Positions 44,413 through 53,668 of a DNA stretch of 64,000 bases are shown one piece after another. The DNA is from JAHIKV01 sp963733145 (GTDB taxonomy: Bacteria > Planctomycetota > Planctomycetia > Pirellulales > Thermoguttaceae). Location of the stretch: positions 682,001 through 746,000 of the forward strand of contig CAVTCJ010000013.1 in the NCBI GenBank assembly GCA_963733145.1, written 5' to 3'. The position numbers were made by a program, and so were the translations under genes. Within the stretch, counting starts at the first letter, position 1; the number at the start of each line of letters is the position of its first letter. The notes below the pieces were generated by a model, which was not told the DNA's origin, searched no databases, and worked only from the letters and a program-made list of their open reading frames with translations.

Positions 44413-44702
44413 CCTGCTGCCCGCCTTTCGCCGTGAGGGCCGAAGAATTCCATGATGTTCTCGGGCTGTCGGCGCCGTCGCCGAATCCGCGGCATGGGCG
44501 GCTGGACCGTTCGGGCTGCCTCGAAGGCGGCCAGGTCGGCGGGGCTGATCCTGAACCGCGGCCGCTGGGGGCCGTCGCCGACGTTGACGGCTCGAAGCTG
44601 GCCACACTTAATCCAAATCAGAACCTTATGAACATCGACCCCGAGCAGTTCGGCAACGGCTGGGGGCGTCAGATAGCGGCGGCCGGAGGTCACTTGCGGC
44701 AT
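44409..44702 (-). CDS. Excisionase-type helix-turn-helix protein
   Basis: This 97-residue protein begins RYLTPPAVAELLGVDVHKVL and continues IWIKCGQLRAVNVGDGPQRP, RFRISPADLAAFEAA. This is the MerR/Xis-like winged helix of excisionases. The basic tail (PRIRRRRRQP) would touch DNA. It is part of the leftward run of overlapping regulatory genes in X and probably directs excision or represses early genes. Confidence 0.75.
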   Translation of the reverse strand: MPQVTSGRRYLTPPAVAELLGVDVHKVLIWIKCGQLRAVNVGDGPQRPRFRISPADLAAFEAARTVQPPMPRIRRRRRQPENIMEFFGPHGERRAAG

Positions 44703-44890
44703 GGCTTGGCCTCCGCTGGTACACGCTGCCTATCTATATATTCAACTATGTCATTCTCCGAAAAACGCACCTCTCCGTTCGATAAGGCGATGCTCGATAG
44801 TTTGCGACGGCGGGCAAGAGTGCGAACTTGAGCCGGGGTGAGCGAAAGCACCGCAGCCGCATCGGAAATTGATAGTAGTCGCGTAGTCAT
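44690..44890 (-). CDS. Small excisionase-like DNA-binding protein
   Basis: This 66-residue protein reads LLSISDAAAVLSLTPAQVRT, then LARRRKLSSIALSNGEVRFS and ENDIVEYIDRQR, again the Xis/MerR-type fold. It overlaps the next gene by 13 bases. The array of GTGCA repeats at 44944-44987 stands just upstream of its start and is a natural operator for it. Confidence 0.7.
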   Translation of the reverse strand: MTTRLLSISDAAAVLSLTPAQVRTLARRRKLSSIALSNGEVRFSENDIVEYIDRQRVPAEAKPCRK

Positions 44891-44943
44891 GCCCGCATTT
44901 TTTCACGGACACGCGAACAGGTCTATAGCAACAACAGCCCTAT

Positions 44944-44987
44944 GTGCAGCAGAGTGCAAGGAAGTGCATCAAAGTGCATTGAGTGCA
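44944..44987. promoter_or_regulatory. Five GTGCA repeats at 10-bp spacing
   Basis: GTGCA begins at 44944, 44954, 44964, 44974 and 44983, nearly always in the context AGTGCA. The period equals one turn of the DNA helix, so all sites face the same side. Its place before the first excisionase-like gene suggests an operator or an iteron-type binding array. Confidence 0.65.
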
Positions 44988-44989
44988 AA

Positions 44990-45664
44990 CTACGAAGCCG
45001 GGCTGTGTTGTCGAGAATGGTAAACGTGGTATGCGGTTGGCATATCGCCAATTTGCATCCGATACTTTCGTCCAACCTCTTCGTGCCAGTATTTCGATAA
45101 TACCGACTTTCGGACTTGATTCCGGTGGCAAGTAAAATATTTGGCGATGTCTTGCAAGGTCATCGGCTCGGTCAGATGTCGTTTCTTCGGCATGGTATTG
45201 ACATCACACCATCGCACCACCTCATCCACGGCCAAGAGGCAGTCGTGAATCGTCGCTACCAGTTGCGGCTCGGTAGGTGGGGCCGTTGTGCCCGACATCG
45301 CGCGCATAGCCCGCCACAATTCAGTAATCCAATACTGTGCGAAACAGGCGGAATCGCTTGGATCGTCCGTTAGCCAGTCGTTGCGTAATGTCTGGCAATA
45401 CTCGCGCAGCTCGGTCGGCACTTTCCACGGAGGCAATTCGCGGTGGACTTCCCGCGGATCGGGCAGAATGACAAGGCGGCCATGGGCTTCCAGCCAGTCG
45501 TTTGCTATTGTGCGCAGACGTAGCTCCGTACATTCCAAGGGACAGTCCTGCAAGAGAGATTCGATGTCCGCTTCGCAGACGCCCACATCTTGTAGATATT
45601 CACGCCGCTCATCTACGGCTGGAACTAAGACGGCCTTCGACTTCGATTTTCGTTTCGTCGCCAT
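44990..45664 (-). CDS. Phage hypothetical protein with C-terminal HTH-like segment
   Basis: This 224-residue protein has a basic start (MATKRKSKSKAVLVPAVDER) and an acidic, Cys-containing middle (LLQDCPLECTELRLRTIAND). Near the end, MTLQDIAKYFTCHRNQVRKS with VLSKYWHEEVGRK has the shape of a helix-turn-helix. It may be the element's regulator. It ends three bases from the GTGCA array. The family is not recognised. Confidence 0.55.
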   Translation of the reverse strand: MATKRKSKSKAVLVPAVDERREYLQDVGVCEADIESLLQDCPLECTELRLRTIANDWLEAHGRLVILPDPREVHRELPPWKVPTELREYCQTLRNDWLTDDPSDSACFAQYWITELWRAMRAMSGTTAPPTEPQLVATIHDCLLAVDEVVRWCDVNTMPKKRHLTEPMTLQDIAKYFTCHRNQVRKSVLSKYWHEEVGRKYRMQIGDMPTAYHVYHSRQHSPAS

Positions 45665-45776
45665 GATCCTTCACCCTTTCGGCCAGGCCGGCCGGGCGAC
45701 TGCCGCAGGCGGTGAAGATTCCCGTGGACAGTCGCCGGCCGATTCGCCGCCGTCGCGGCTCCCGGCAATGTTCAAT

Positions 45777-46979
45777 TTACTTCGTTTCCTCCGAACTGAA
45801 AAGCCATTTTCTCACGTGCTCTGTGACGGCCAGCAGCCGGTCGTCGTCGATCCACTCCCGGTAGATGGACGCCATATCGTCGCGGGAATGGCCCATGATG
45901 GCGTCCATCGCCACCTGATCGCGTGAATCGCCGCCGATCGTTTCGCATACGTGGCGCAGAACGTAGAAGCCCAGCCGTGGCCGATGCAGCCCAAGTTTCA
46001 CAAGCACCTTCCGAAACTCGCCACTGACCGGGCAGTGAAACACGTTTTTCTGGTTCTCACCTTTGGGGGCCAACTTCGGATAGCTTCCCCACGGCCCGCC
46101 GCGACGGGTCACAAAGACGAGTCCGTCGGCTTCGGGGACTTTCGGAGTCGGGCGCCGTGCGATCGCTTCACGCAAGGCGGTCACAGTTTCCGGCCATAGG
46201 GGGCATCGTCGCTCGATACCTGTTTTCGGTCGCGGATAATTCACCCAATTCCTGTCGAGGTCTAGGCCAGATAGAGGGAGCCCCCGGATGTCAGCATTGC
46301 CAAAACCACAGTTGACGCCAAGCAACACCATCGCCTTGAGTTGCATCTCTACATTGGCGAGAATCCGGCGGATGTCCGCGGCCTCCAACATCTTCGGGCC
46401 TTGTTTCGCCCTCTCGCGGCGCAGCACCTTTCGGCCGGGCTTCTTGAACGTCGGGCCGAATCTGATGGGGCGGTCGATCAAGCCCGCTTCATGGCCGTAC
46501 TTGAAGATCGTGCGGACCCTCTGGACTACATTGCCGATCCCCACCGGGCCACGGGTGCGGGCCACTTGGCGACGTAAGCGGTCGAAGTCGTCGCCGGCCA
46601 GGTCGATAACCAGTCGATCCCAACCGAAACTATCCCCGACCTGTTTGGCAATGGAGTGGTAATCGGCAAAGGTCCGCGTGGATAACTCGCCGGTTTCGGT
46701 CAGGTGGCGCTTCGCATGAAGGAAGTGGTTGCACAAGTCGGCCACAGTCAGGCCGTCGGCCTTCGCTCGCGGCGTCCGGCCGGCGAGGAGTTCGTCTTTC
46801 TGTTCGAGCCAGCGCTCGAGGGCGGCCTTACCCTTCGGATCATCGGCCGTCTTGCCGAAGTAGACCAGCTTGCCGCGGACCTTCTTGGCCCACCGGCCCG
46901 TGGCATGAGGAAAGAGGGGAAAATCGGGGTGCGGTTTGCACACCTTGTCAGGAGGACGATTTCGTGTAGACTTGGACAT
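45777..46979 (-). CDS. Tyrosine recombinase / integrase 2 (planctomycete type)
   Basis: This intact protein of about 400 residues begins MSKSTRNRPPDKVCKPHPDF with a short beta/zinc-less N-terminal part (GRWAKKVRGKLVYFGKTADD) and a core-binding domain (TVADLCNHFLHAKRHLTETG). In the catalytic domain, box II is YVLRHVCETIGGDSRD and IMGHSRDDMASIYREWID with His and Tyr. Box I reads LLGVNCGFGNADIRGLPLSG, where the usual catalytic Arg (TGLR) is replaced by GFGN. RPKTGIERRCPLWPETVTAL is a family mark. It sits at the right end of X, next to the second tRNA-Lys 5' half. Confidence 0.85.
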   Translation of the reverse strand: MSKSTRNRPPDKVCKPHPDFPLFPHATGRWAKKVRGKLVYFGKTADDPKGKAALERWLEQKDELLAGRTPRAKADGLTVADLCNHFLHAKRHLTETGELSTRTFADYHSIAKQVGDSFGWDRLVIDLAGDDFDRLRRQVARTRGPVGIGNVVQRVRTIFKYGHEAGLIDRPIRFGPTFKKPGRKVLRRERAKQGPKMLEAADIRRILANVEMQLKAMVLLGVNCGFGNADIRGLPLSGLDLDRNWVNYPRPKTGIERRCPLWPETVTALREAIARRPTPKVPEADGLVFVTRRGGPWGSYPKLAPKGENQKNVFHCPVSGEFRKVLVKLGLHRPRLGFYVLRHVCETIGGDSRDQVAMDAIMGHSRDDMASIYREWIDDDRLLAVTEHVRKWLFSSEETK

Positions 46980-47010
46980 GAGCATTACCCTTTCGCTTGA
47001 TGTGTCAGGG

Positions 47011-47091
47011 TGGTGTCAGTGACACCTGTCGGCCATAACCGGCAGGTGTCGTTTTCATGGTCCCAAGTATAGCAGGTGTCATAACGGGTGT
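47011..47091. promoter_or_regulatory. Cluster of AGGTGTC half-sites at the right end of X
   Basis: GGTGTCAGTGACACC (47011), CAGGTGTC (47043 and 47073) and GGGTGTCA (47086) repeat the half-site of the dyad at the left end of X. They stand between the integrase 2 start and the tRNA half at 47153. They could be arm-type recombinase sites, or also an operator for the integrase gene. Confidence 0.55.
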
Positions 47092-47152
47092 CAAGCTATC
47101 AGGATACAAGCAAACGACTTGCGTCATAAGTGCTTATACAGCAATACTTTAC

Positions 47153-47188
47153 GGGGTTGTAGCTCAGTTGGTAGAGCAACGGACTTTT
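47153..47188 (+). pseudogene. tRNA-Lys 5' half, second copy (X/Y junction)
   Basis: These 36 bases are identical to 35836-35871, ending in GGACTTTT. The sequence then leaves the tRNA and enters the integrase 3 gene of Y. Together with the 3' half at 57984 it would form a complete tRNA-Lys(UUU) if Y were removed. Confidence 0.9.
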
Positions 47189-47189
47189 C

Positions 47190-48516
47190 CTAACGCGAAG
47201 ATTCACAAGGGTTTACGCCAGTATCGACCGCCTCGTCAGTCGCCTCTTTTTGCCCGACAGTACCCAGAACAGTACCTAGACCGGCTTTTTCGTATGCGTC
47301 CCACACCGCGTCCGCCGTGGCATTGGCGTTGCGGCCGACGTAGTACCGTTGCGTGGTCTCGATGGTTTCGTGCCTCATCAAGGCCATTAAGACCTGGGGC
47401 ATCACCAGCATCGACCACCGTTCCCCAAACGACCGGCGGAGGTCGTGTGCGGAGGCGTGCTTCACCTTGCCCGTGGCGGGATCGGTCGCCACTTTGACCC
47501 CGGCCAGTCGGCCGATGCGGCAGATCGTCTGTGAGATGCGGTAATAGGCGACTGACGGACCGCCCGTCGATCGAAAGGGGCTTGAAGACCCGCCCGTGCG
47601 CTCGGCCTCGGGGATCGCCAGCAGGAAGGCGACAAATTCCGGGGCGATGGGCAGGAGCCGATCGCGCCGCCCTTCTCCAACTCGGCGATAATGTGCAGCA
47701 TGGGCCGTCGGCCGGAAAGGTCCACGTGCAGCTTATCCGAGCGGTCCCAATAGAGGTTCAACGCCTCGCCGAGCCGGAGGCCCGACCACCAGAGGCCCAA
47801 CAGCAGTTGCCGCCAGGACTGCATAACCTCGACGGAGGGGATCGTGGGCGGTCGGGTCTTCGGGGCCTTCCGCTTGCCCTTCCGCCCTTGTTTCGAGGCC
47901 GTGGCGGACCGCCTCGCCGGATCGGGCGTGAGGCCCTGGGTGATCTTGTCGAGCATCCGCTCGAATTCCTCCGTGGTGATCGGCCGGCCCTTCATCGGAT
48001 CGGCCCGGCCGCTGCGCGGCTCGCTTCGGCCGGCGAATTTTGGGCATGGCCGCCAGGAGCCCCTGGTCCACCGCCCAGTTGAGCGCGGCCCGGAGGTGCC
48101 CCAGATGACCGGCTATTGTCGCCTTGGCCCGTCCTCGCCGCCGTAGGTCCGCTTGGAGGAAGGAAATCCGCTCGGCCGTCAGTTCCCGCAGCAGGCCCGC
48201 CTTAACCTTTGGAAGGATGGATTGAGGACGTTGAAGATCCCGCCCACCTTCTGCGCGGTTCTTTGGCGCCAGCCCCGGCAATACCTCGTCCTCGTACCGG
48301 AGGCGGAATTGCTCCCACGTCAGCACGAAGCGCCCCTGGGCCTTGCCGCTGTTGAGTTCATCCTCCCAGCGGGCGGCCGCCTTGCGGGCGTCTTTTTTGC
48401 TGGCCGTGCCGGAGGATTTCCCGCACCTGCCGGCCCGTCAGTGGATCCCGGTACCGGAGGATCAGGTTGGAGCAATCGCCGTAGCGAACCACGTGAACCT
48501 TGATTGGATCGTTCAT
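47190..48516 (-). pseudogene. Tyrosine recombinase / integrase 3, at least three frame breaks
   Basis: The start is at 48516 (MNDPIKVHVVRYGDCSNLIL). The pieces, in order, are LRYRDPLTGRQVREI; LTWEQFRLRYEDEVLPGLAP; ERISFLQADLRRRGRAKATI; the box I segment LWWSGLRLGEALNLYWDRSD; and HDLRRSFGERWSMLVMPQVL with RHETIETTQRYYVGRNANAT (H, R, H and Tyr). Frames change near 48400, 48080, 47650 and 47500. Its stop codon lies one base from the crossover core, and its last codons contain the CAGTACC arm repeats. It is the natural integrase of Y. Confidence 0.75.
47256..47280. promoter_or_regulatory. CAGTACC double repeat, candidate arm site at the left end of Y
   Basis: GACAGTACCCAG-AACAGTACCTA is repeated almost exactly at 57867-57890. 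Here it lies inside the integrase 3 coding sequence, where it encodes LGTVLGTVG. Confidence 0.65.
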
Positions 48517-48521
48517 GGAAT

Positions 48522-48944
48522 TCACCCACCTTTCGAGCGAAAGCCCCCAATGGCCGTGATTTCGCGGCCGTCGAGGGTTTCGGATATTTTGGCCGTCACG
48601 ATCGGGTCGAAGAACTGGTTATAAACCTCGCAACGTCCGATCTGCGTGAGGCTGGCCGCGAAATCGACCGCCGCCAGCAGGTCGGCGTTTGCAGCGATGA
48701 CGATCGCATCGCGATGTTCCTCGTGGATCGACGCCAGAGCCGCTTCGACGGCCGCTGTCCCAATCGTGTTTCCGCTGCAACTCGATCGGCCGAGGCCCCT
48801 GAGGAGGGCCACACAGGCCGCGGCGACCGTCAGCAGGTCGTCTGGGCTCCAGCCGTCGGGCGTCGCCGGCCAGAGCGGCCGGCCGTCGCCGATCGCCTCG
48901 ATGATGTTCACCGCCCGGGCTCGATCGAATCGCAACGGAAACAT
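48522..48944 (-). CDS. Hypothetical protein, 140 residues
   Basis: This soluble helical protein begins MFPLRFDRARAVNIIEAIGD and continues PDDLLTVAAACVALLRGLGR, HEEHRDAIVIAANADLLAAV and EVYNQFFDPIVTAKISETLD. It lies between two integrase genes in the same direction, five bases before integrase 3, so the two are probably co-translated. The family is not recognised. Confidence 0.5.
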   Translation of the reverse strand: MFPLRFDRARAVNIIEAIGDGRPLWPATPDGWSPDDLLTVAAACVALLRGLGRSSCSGNTIGTAAVEAALASIHEEHRDAIVIAANADLLAAVDFAASLTQIGRCEVYNQFFDPIVTAKISETLDGREITAIGGFRSKGG

Positions 48945-48955
48945 CGGATCGGCTC

Positions 48956-50510
48956 CTATCGCTGTGGGGCCGGCAGGCAAAGTCTGCCGGGCGGGGGTAC
49001 TTCTGTTTTCAACAAGGCCCTGGGTGCGCGACCGGCCGGGGCAGGTGGCGCGGCGCCATCGACGTTGGCGCGGGCAATGCGTGGGTCGATGTAGCGCTGA
49101 GTCACCGTTGTGCCGCTGTGGCCAAGCTGGCGGGCGGCGGCGTCGATGCCGGCCGCCGCGGCAATGTGGCTGGCGGTCGTGCGACGGAACTTGTGGTACA
49201 GGTCGCGCCGGGTCAGAGGCAGGCCGGCACGGTGGAGAATGTCCCGCAAACGTGCCCACATCTGTTTCTCGGACCACGGGAAGGGGAATAGCAGCCGGCG
49301 GTGGCGGTTCCATTCGTCCTGCAGGATTTGCAGCGCGGATGTCGTTTGGTGACTCAAGAGAAAGCGCTGCTCGGCTTTCTGTTTTTGGACCTCGGCCGGC
49401 ACTGTGAGCCACCCGGTGCGGACGTCCAGGTTGGACACCTCGACCGAGAAGGCCGTGTTCAACCGGATACCCGAGTCGAACATCACCAAGACCAGGGCCG
49501 TCCAGAACTTGCAGGCGGGGATTTCCCCGACCATGCCCTTCGTGGCCGCACAAGCCGCGAGAATGAGGCCCATATCCTCCATCGTCCAGGCGGTGGGCAG
49601 GCGGCGGAATACCTGCATCTTATCCACGCTCGGCCAGCCATCGAGGGCTCTTCTTGTGGGCAAAGGCCAGACGCAGAGGATGTCGGCCCGGTTGTTGTTG
49701 ACCGTGGGACGGGCGTAGCCCTGGTCGAGCATGTGACCCATGTAGCCTGAAACCAGTTCGTCGGAAAGGTCCTCGAACATGACGTTCCGGCCAGCGAAGC
49801 GGCAGAGGTGGCGAATGGACATCAGCACGTGCTTTTTCGAGTCCGGGGTTGCCCCGACCATCTTTTCGGGCAGGTAAGTAGACACCGCGAAATTGAAGAG
49901 GCTCCCCGCCACGTCGAACGGCCCGTTTAGTTTCGCTCCAGGATCGCCCAGCAGCCCGCTGGCACGCTCGGGGAAGGTTCGGGGATTACCGGCCCGGATT
50001 ATCGCTCGGACGTATGAGGTGTATTTGCGGGCACACTCGCCGCTGATGCCGCCGGCCTCCATCCACTCGCGGAATTGGTCGATCGAACGCTCCTTGATGG
50101 ACCGGAGGGAAGCATCCGCGGTGCCCAGGAACTGGATGAACTTGGCCAAGGCCCGTTTGTGGTGGCGCGTGGTGTGCGGCGACCAATTCGCGGCTTTGGC
50201 CGGCAGATATTTTCCGTAGAAGAATCGAGTGAGCGAGTTGCGGCGGAGCCGATCCTTCGCGGAGGTCTTCTCTGCGGCGGCGCAGTTCTGCTTTCGCCTG
50301 TTGGATTTCCCACTTCCCGCCGGGAGCCCATCGGGTAATACTGCCAGCCGGCGGGGGATTTTCGCCGTTTCTCCCACACGTGGGGCACGTTCTCTCTTTC
50401 CGGGATTCGTCGATGTTCGCCGACAGACCCGGGCAACCGCAAATCAGACACTTGCCGCCGCAACCTCGCTGCCGGCGGTGCCATTCACTCGCTTTGGGTG
50501 TGTTTTTCAT
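48956..50510 (-). pseudogene. Tyrosine recombinase / integrase 4 with zinc-finger start, frame breaks
   Basis: The start is at 50510 (MKNTPKASEWHRRQRGCGGK). A Cys-rich N-terminus (CGGKCLICGCPG, then CPTCG) looks like a zinc knuckle. The frame changes near 50290, then LTRFFYGKYLPAKAANWSPH begins the core-binding domain. A local double change near 49650 disturbs one helix. In the catalytic domain, box I is LVMFDSGIRLNTAFSVEVSN, box II is YHKFRRTTASHIAAAAG, and LGHSGTTVTQRYIDP gives His and Tyr. The total is about 515 residues. It belongs to Y, or to an older element inside it. Confidence 0.75.
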
Positions 50511-50532
50511 AGGACACCTCCCCTCTCCCAAA

Positions 50533-50802
50533 TCACGTGCTCGATCTCTGGCGCAGTGGCTCGGCGACGGCCAGGGACTCGACGGCGAATGGCTTGGCGT
50601 AGTAGTGCGGCGTGTGAAAGTGGATGACGATATGGTCGTCGTAGAGGTTTAACGATGCCCAAAAAGTTTGATCCGGCCGCCGGTTCATGCGGCGGACGAT
50701 GCGGGCCAGGTCGAAATAGACCTGCTGGAAGGGTCGTTTCGTCTCGACCCACGTAACCTTGTCGGTCACGTCGTTGACGATCTGGATTCTGCAACCGGTC
50801 AT
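50533..50802 (-). CDS. Small hypothetical phage protein
   Basis: This 89-residue protein reads CRIQIVNDVTDKVTWVETKR, then PFQQVYFDLARIVRRMNRRP and DQTFWASLNLYDDHIVIHFH. The helix-strand alternation suggests a small alpha/beta fold. It stands just upstream of integrase 4 in the same direction. Function is unknown. Confidence 0.45.
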   Translation of the reverse strand: MTGCRIQIVNDVTDKVTWVETKRPFQQVYFDLARIVRRMNRRPDQTFWASLNLYDDHIVIHFHTPHYYAKPFAVESLAVAEPLRQRSST

Positions 50803-51283
50803 GGTCCTGTTCTTTCACAAGAAAGGCCACAGGCCCGGCTACCCGTTACAAAGCTGTCGGAGACAGCCGTCCGGCCTTGCTCCCCGCCTACGCGGATCGT
50901 CGCTTGGTTTCGGACACGGATAACCGGGCCTGCGGCCTGATGCGAACGGAACATCGTTGAATCTCCGAAAGGGTTTGTAGCCCTGGCGGCCGTACAAGAT
51001 TTTCGACCGCCGGGACCATTCTTTCTCCTCTCTCCACCAATGTCAAGTACCCCCCAGGAAACACCGCCGATTTCGACGTTGGAGGCCCGCAACGCCGGTT
51101 TCAGCGTTGGCCGCGGCTATCGCCGCAAATGCCGGTCTTGGCCGACGGGATCGGGATATTACCGGCCGCTTGTTTCGTAACACTCCCCGCCGGCTCCGGT
51201 GATGTCGCCGGCGACACCGCAGGTCTTAGGTCTTGGGTCTTGGGTCTTGGCTAAGACCTAAGCCCTAAGACCCAAGACCTCTT
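50803..51283. other. Gene-free stretch with GGTCTTGGGTCTTAGG repeat
   Basis: No convincing gene. Near the end, 51224-51283 holds the tandem unit TCTTAGGTCTTGGGTCTTGG followed by its approximate reverse complement (CTAAGACCTAAGCCCTAAG, CCCAAGACC). This makes a long hairpin made of a simple 8-base unit. Confidence 0.6.
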
Positions 51284-51505
51284 TCAATGTCGTCTATCGC
51301 CCGGGTCGCCGCTGCGGCCGCCGAGCGTGGGGCGATGGTCTAATTGGCGGTGGTCAATGTTGCCGCTGCCCGGTTTCGATTCGCGCACGGCCCGCGTGTT
51401 CTCCTCGATGGCCGCCTTGAGTCCGTCGATCGACTCAGCGACGCCCTGCCACGTCTTCACGTCCCGGGTTTCCGCCTCGTAGCGCGGGTCAACGCTTTCG
51501 CCCAT
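51284..51505 (-). CDS. Small helical phage protein
   Basis: This 73-residue protein (MGESVDPRYEAETRDVKTWQ, then GVAESIDGLKAAIEENTRAV) has a coiled-coil-like N-terminal half and a Gly/His/Asp-rich end that may be out of frame. It starts a few bases after the tape-measure gene and has the look of small tail or head-completion proteins; nothing more can be said. Confidence 0.4.
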   Translation of the reverse strand: MGESVDPRYEAETRDVKTWQGVAESIDGLKAAIEENTRAVRESKPGSGNIDHRQLDHRPTLGGRSGDPGDRRH

Positions 51506-51509
51506 TAGC

Positions 51510-53160
51510 TTACGATAGCGCTGATGAATCCGAATTTGCTCGTGAGCCGCCGTAACCGTGGTGCGAGGAGTCGCGGCCGAAAGCCTTCTCTTCGCCGCCG
51601 CGGATTCGCACCGCCTCGCGGTAGAGTTCCGGGTCGTCTTCCAGGCTTCCAGATTCGATAGCAGCTTGAATCTGTTGTCCTTTCACACCGGGGAGCCATT
51701 TGAACGTGCCCTGCGCGATGTTCTGGTACGCCTTGCCGAATGCGTCCTTTTTGGAGTATTCGTGGGCCTCGACGGCCTCATAGACATTCGTCTCGGTGCC
51801 CAATACTCGGTTTGAGGCGGTTTTTTTGCTTTCGCCGATGCGTGCCAATTTCGCCGCACGGAGGGATTCGTCAGTGGATGGCAAACCGAGGACTTTGTGA
51901 AAATATCCCTTCGATTGCTGTACGCCCGAGAGAATCCGATTATATTCCGCCTCGTTTGCCAGCAAATTCGACATTGCCACCACGCCCTCTTGACGGCCGA
52001 AAACCTTTTGGAGTTGGGCGTTATCGAGATTGACGCGCCTTAATGGCCTTGAGTTGCGCCATGAGATTCGGCCCGGCCTGCTTAACCGCCGCGCCGACGT
52101 ATTCGCGGAGTTTCGCCACGCTCGCATCTATGACGTGCCCCTCGTCATCAGTCGCAACGCCGCCGGGGCCGATTTGCAGGGGCACGTTTAGGCGGCTCAG
52201 ACCTTTCAGCAAGGAATTCACCCCGGTGCCGCCCTTCTCCGCGCCGCCGCTGGTGTCCATAATCGAGGCATTGATGGCATTCGCCGTAAGCAATTGTTTT
52301 TCGTCGACGCCCGCCATGCGGGCGAACGCTGCCGAGCCGGCGGACGCGGACAGCAGCGCGGTGGCCTGGCTGGGGGAGCCCTCCGACGCCTTCATGGCGA
52401 TGTCCAACACCTGCTCGTTGCTCATGCGGTTGCCGTAGGCCCGCCGCAAGGCGGTGCTGCCGCGCAGGAGCCTCTCGGGGTCCTGCACAACGCCTTCCTT
52501 GTAGGACTCCGCGAACAGGTCCGCCTCGCCCTCCGCGCCGGCGGATTTAAGCGCGAAGGTCAACCGGGCGGCTTGGTTTTCCGACATTCCTGCTTTGGCG
52601 GCGATGGCCCGCGCCATGGCGAGATTTTTCTTAAATACTTGCGGACTGCCCTCGCTCACTTCGGCCAGCGAGCCGTAGGAGAATTCCGACTCCCGGGCCT
52701 TCGCGGCGGCGCGCTCCTCTGATCTGGTCGATTTCTTCGAGTCCCTTTTTGACCATGGCAATCGCCGCGCTGATGGAGACGACGCCCATCACGTAATTTT
52801 TCAGCGCCGACGGCGGACTCACCAAAGGCGGCCTGGCCCGATTTGGCGGCCGCATCCAGGGAACCCTTGGCCTGATCCACGGCCCGCTTGTATTCGTCTT
52901 GCGAGAGTTTGTTGGCTTTGAGCAGGACCCCGAGGCGCTCGACCTTCTTGTTGTACGCCTCCTGCGGCGTGGCGATGGCCCGCAACACCCTTTCGGCCTC
53001 GCGGCCCATTTCGGTTTGGGCCTTTTCCTGCTGCTTTGTGGCGGCCGTCATCTTCTTCGCGCCGACCCTCGGCCTTGGCTAGTCCGTCGGCCACCTTGCG
53101 GATGGCGTCCACGGCGGCCTTCTCGTCGGCGGTCAGTTTGTAGGCGATTTCACCAGCCAT
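51510..53160 (-). pseudogene. Tail tape-measure-like protein, several frame breaks
   Basis: The start is at 53160 (MAGEIAYKLTADEKAAVDAI). Collinear pieces read AEGADKMTAATKQQEKAQTE-like helices; NKKVERLGVLLKANKLSQDE; NYVMGVVSISAAIAMVKKGL; AKAGMSENQAARLTFALKSA; SEGSPSQATALLSASAGSAA; and AYQNIAQGTFKWLPGVKGQQ. Long helices, a hydrophobic patch and low complexity are typical of tape-measure proteins, but at about 550 residues it is short for a long-tailed phage. Frames change near 53060, 52830, 52715 and 52030. Its start overlaps the preceding zinc-ribbon gene. Confidence 0.6.
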
Positions 53161-53362
53161 TGGGATTCTCCTCAATTTCGCTTTCAATCGTGATGGGAAA
53201 CACCGCACCGCAGAATAAGCATTTAGCCCGGCCCGTGCGGTTCATCCATGTGCCCGGCTGCGGCATTTTTAGCACTTTGCAGTCCGAAAAGCCGCAGCGG
53301 GGACATTCGATGCAGTTTTCCAGAACCGTGTCCTCCGGTTCGAGGCCCGGTTTATTTTCCAT
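53150..53362 (-). CDS. Small zinc-ribbon phage protein
   Basis: This 70-residue protein begins MENKPGLEPEDTVLENCIEC. Two cysteine pairs, CIECPRCGFSDC and CLFCG, form a zinc ribbon. Its start overlaps the stop of the gene before, and its end overlaps the tape-measure start, as in a tightly packed phage operon. Confidence 0.6.
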   Translation of the reverse strand: MENKPGLEPEDTVLENCIECPRCGFSDCKVLKMPQPGTWMNRTGRAKCLFCGAVFPITIESEIEENPNGW

Positions 53363-53571
53363 CTTGTTTCCTCGCGGTCGTGGCCCGCTTGCGGCGCTGC
53401 TCGCGGCGGGCCGACGCGGTTTGGGCAGCAAACCAGTCGGCCGTTTTCCGCTGCTGCACCGCCTCGGCCGACGGCCGGGAAAGCAGGCCGCGGAGGTGCG
53501 GCGGGAGGATCGCGGCGATCTCTTCCGCGTCGAGGCTCGAGCAGCAAGTAGGCTTTTCGTTTTTGTGCCAT
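53352..53571 (-). pseudogene. Small phage protein, one frame break
   Basis: MAQKRKAYLL begins at 53571. The frame changes within ten codons, and the rest reads SLDAEEIAAILPPHLRGLLS and AVQQRKTADWFAAQTASARR, ending at 53352 over the next gene's start. The total is about 72 residues, helical and basic. It may be a tail-assembly type protein by position only. Confidence 0.45.
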
Positions 53572-53668
53572 GAAACACCTCGAATGAAAAATCTCGGCGG
53601 CCGGGGAGCCCGATCTAGGCTGCGACCCGGCCGCCGCGCGGTTGGTCAACGCCAACCAACCGCTTTCT

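Larger units (their letters stand above)
35874..47152. mobile_element. Integrative element X, about 11.3 kb
   Basis: It is bounded by two identical copies of the tRNA-Lys 5' half (35836 and 47153). Its outermost genes are integrases at both ends (36056 and 45777). GGTGTC/GACACC motifs occur near both ends (35998 and 47011-47091). All genes read leftward. Contents in reading order: integrase 2, a hypothetical gene, two excisionase-like genes, ParB-like, Topo VI-A-like, terminase small and large subunits, protease, coiled-coil protein, small genes and integrase 1. There is no portal, capsid or tail gene. Confidence 0.7.

Noticed and set aside
44944..44987. GTGCA repeats as a CRISPR or tandem satellite
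   Set aside because: Five-base units at 10-bp steps are too short; protein-binding sites are a better reading.
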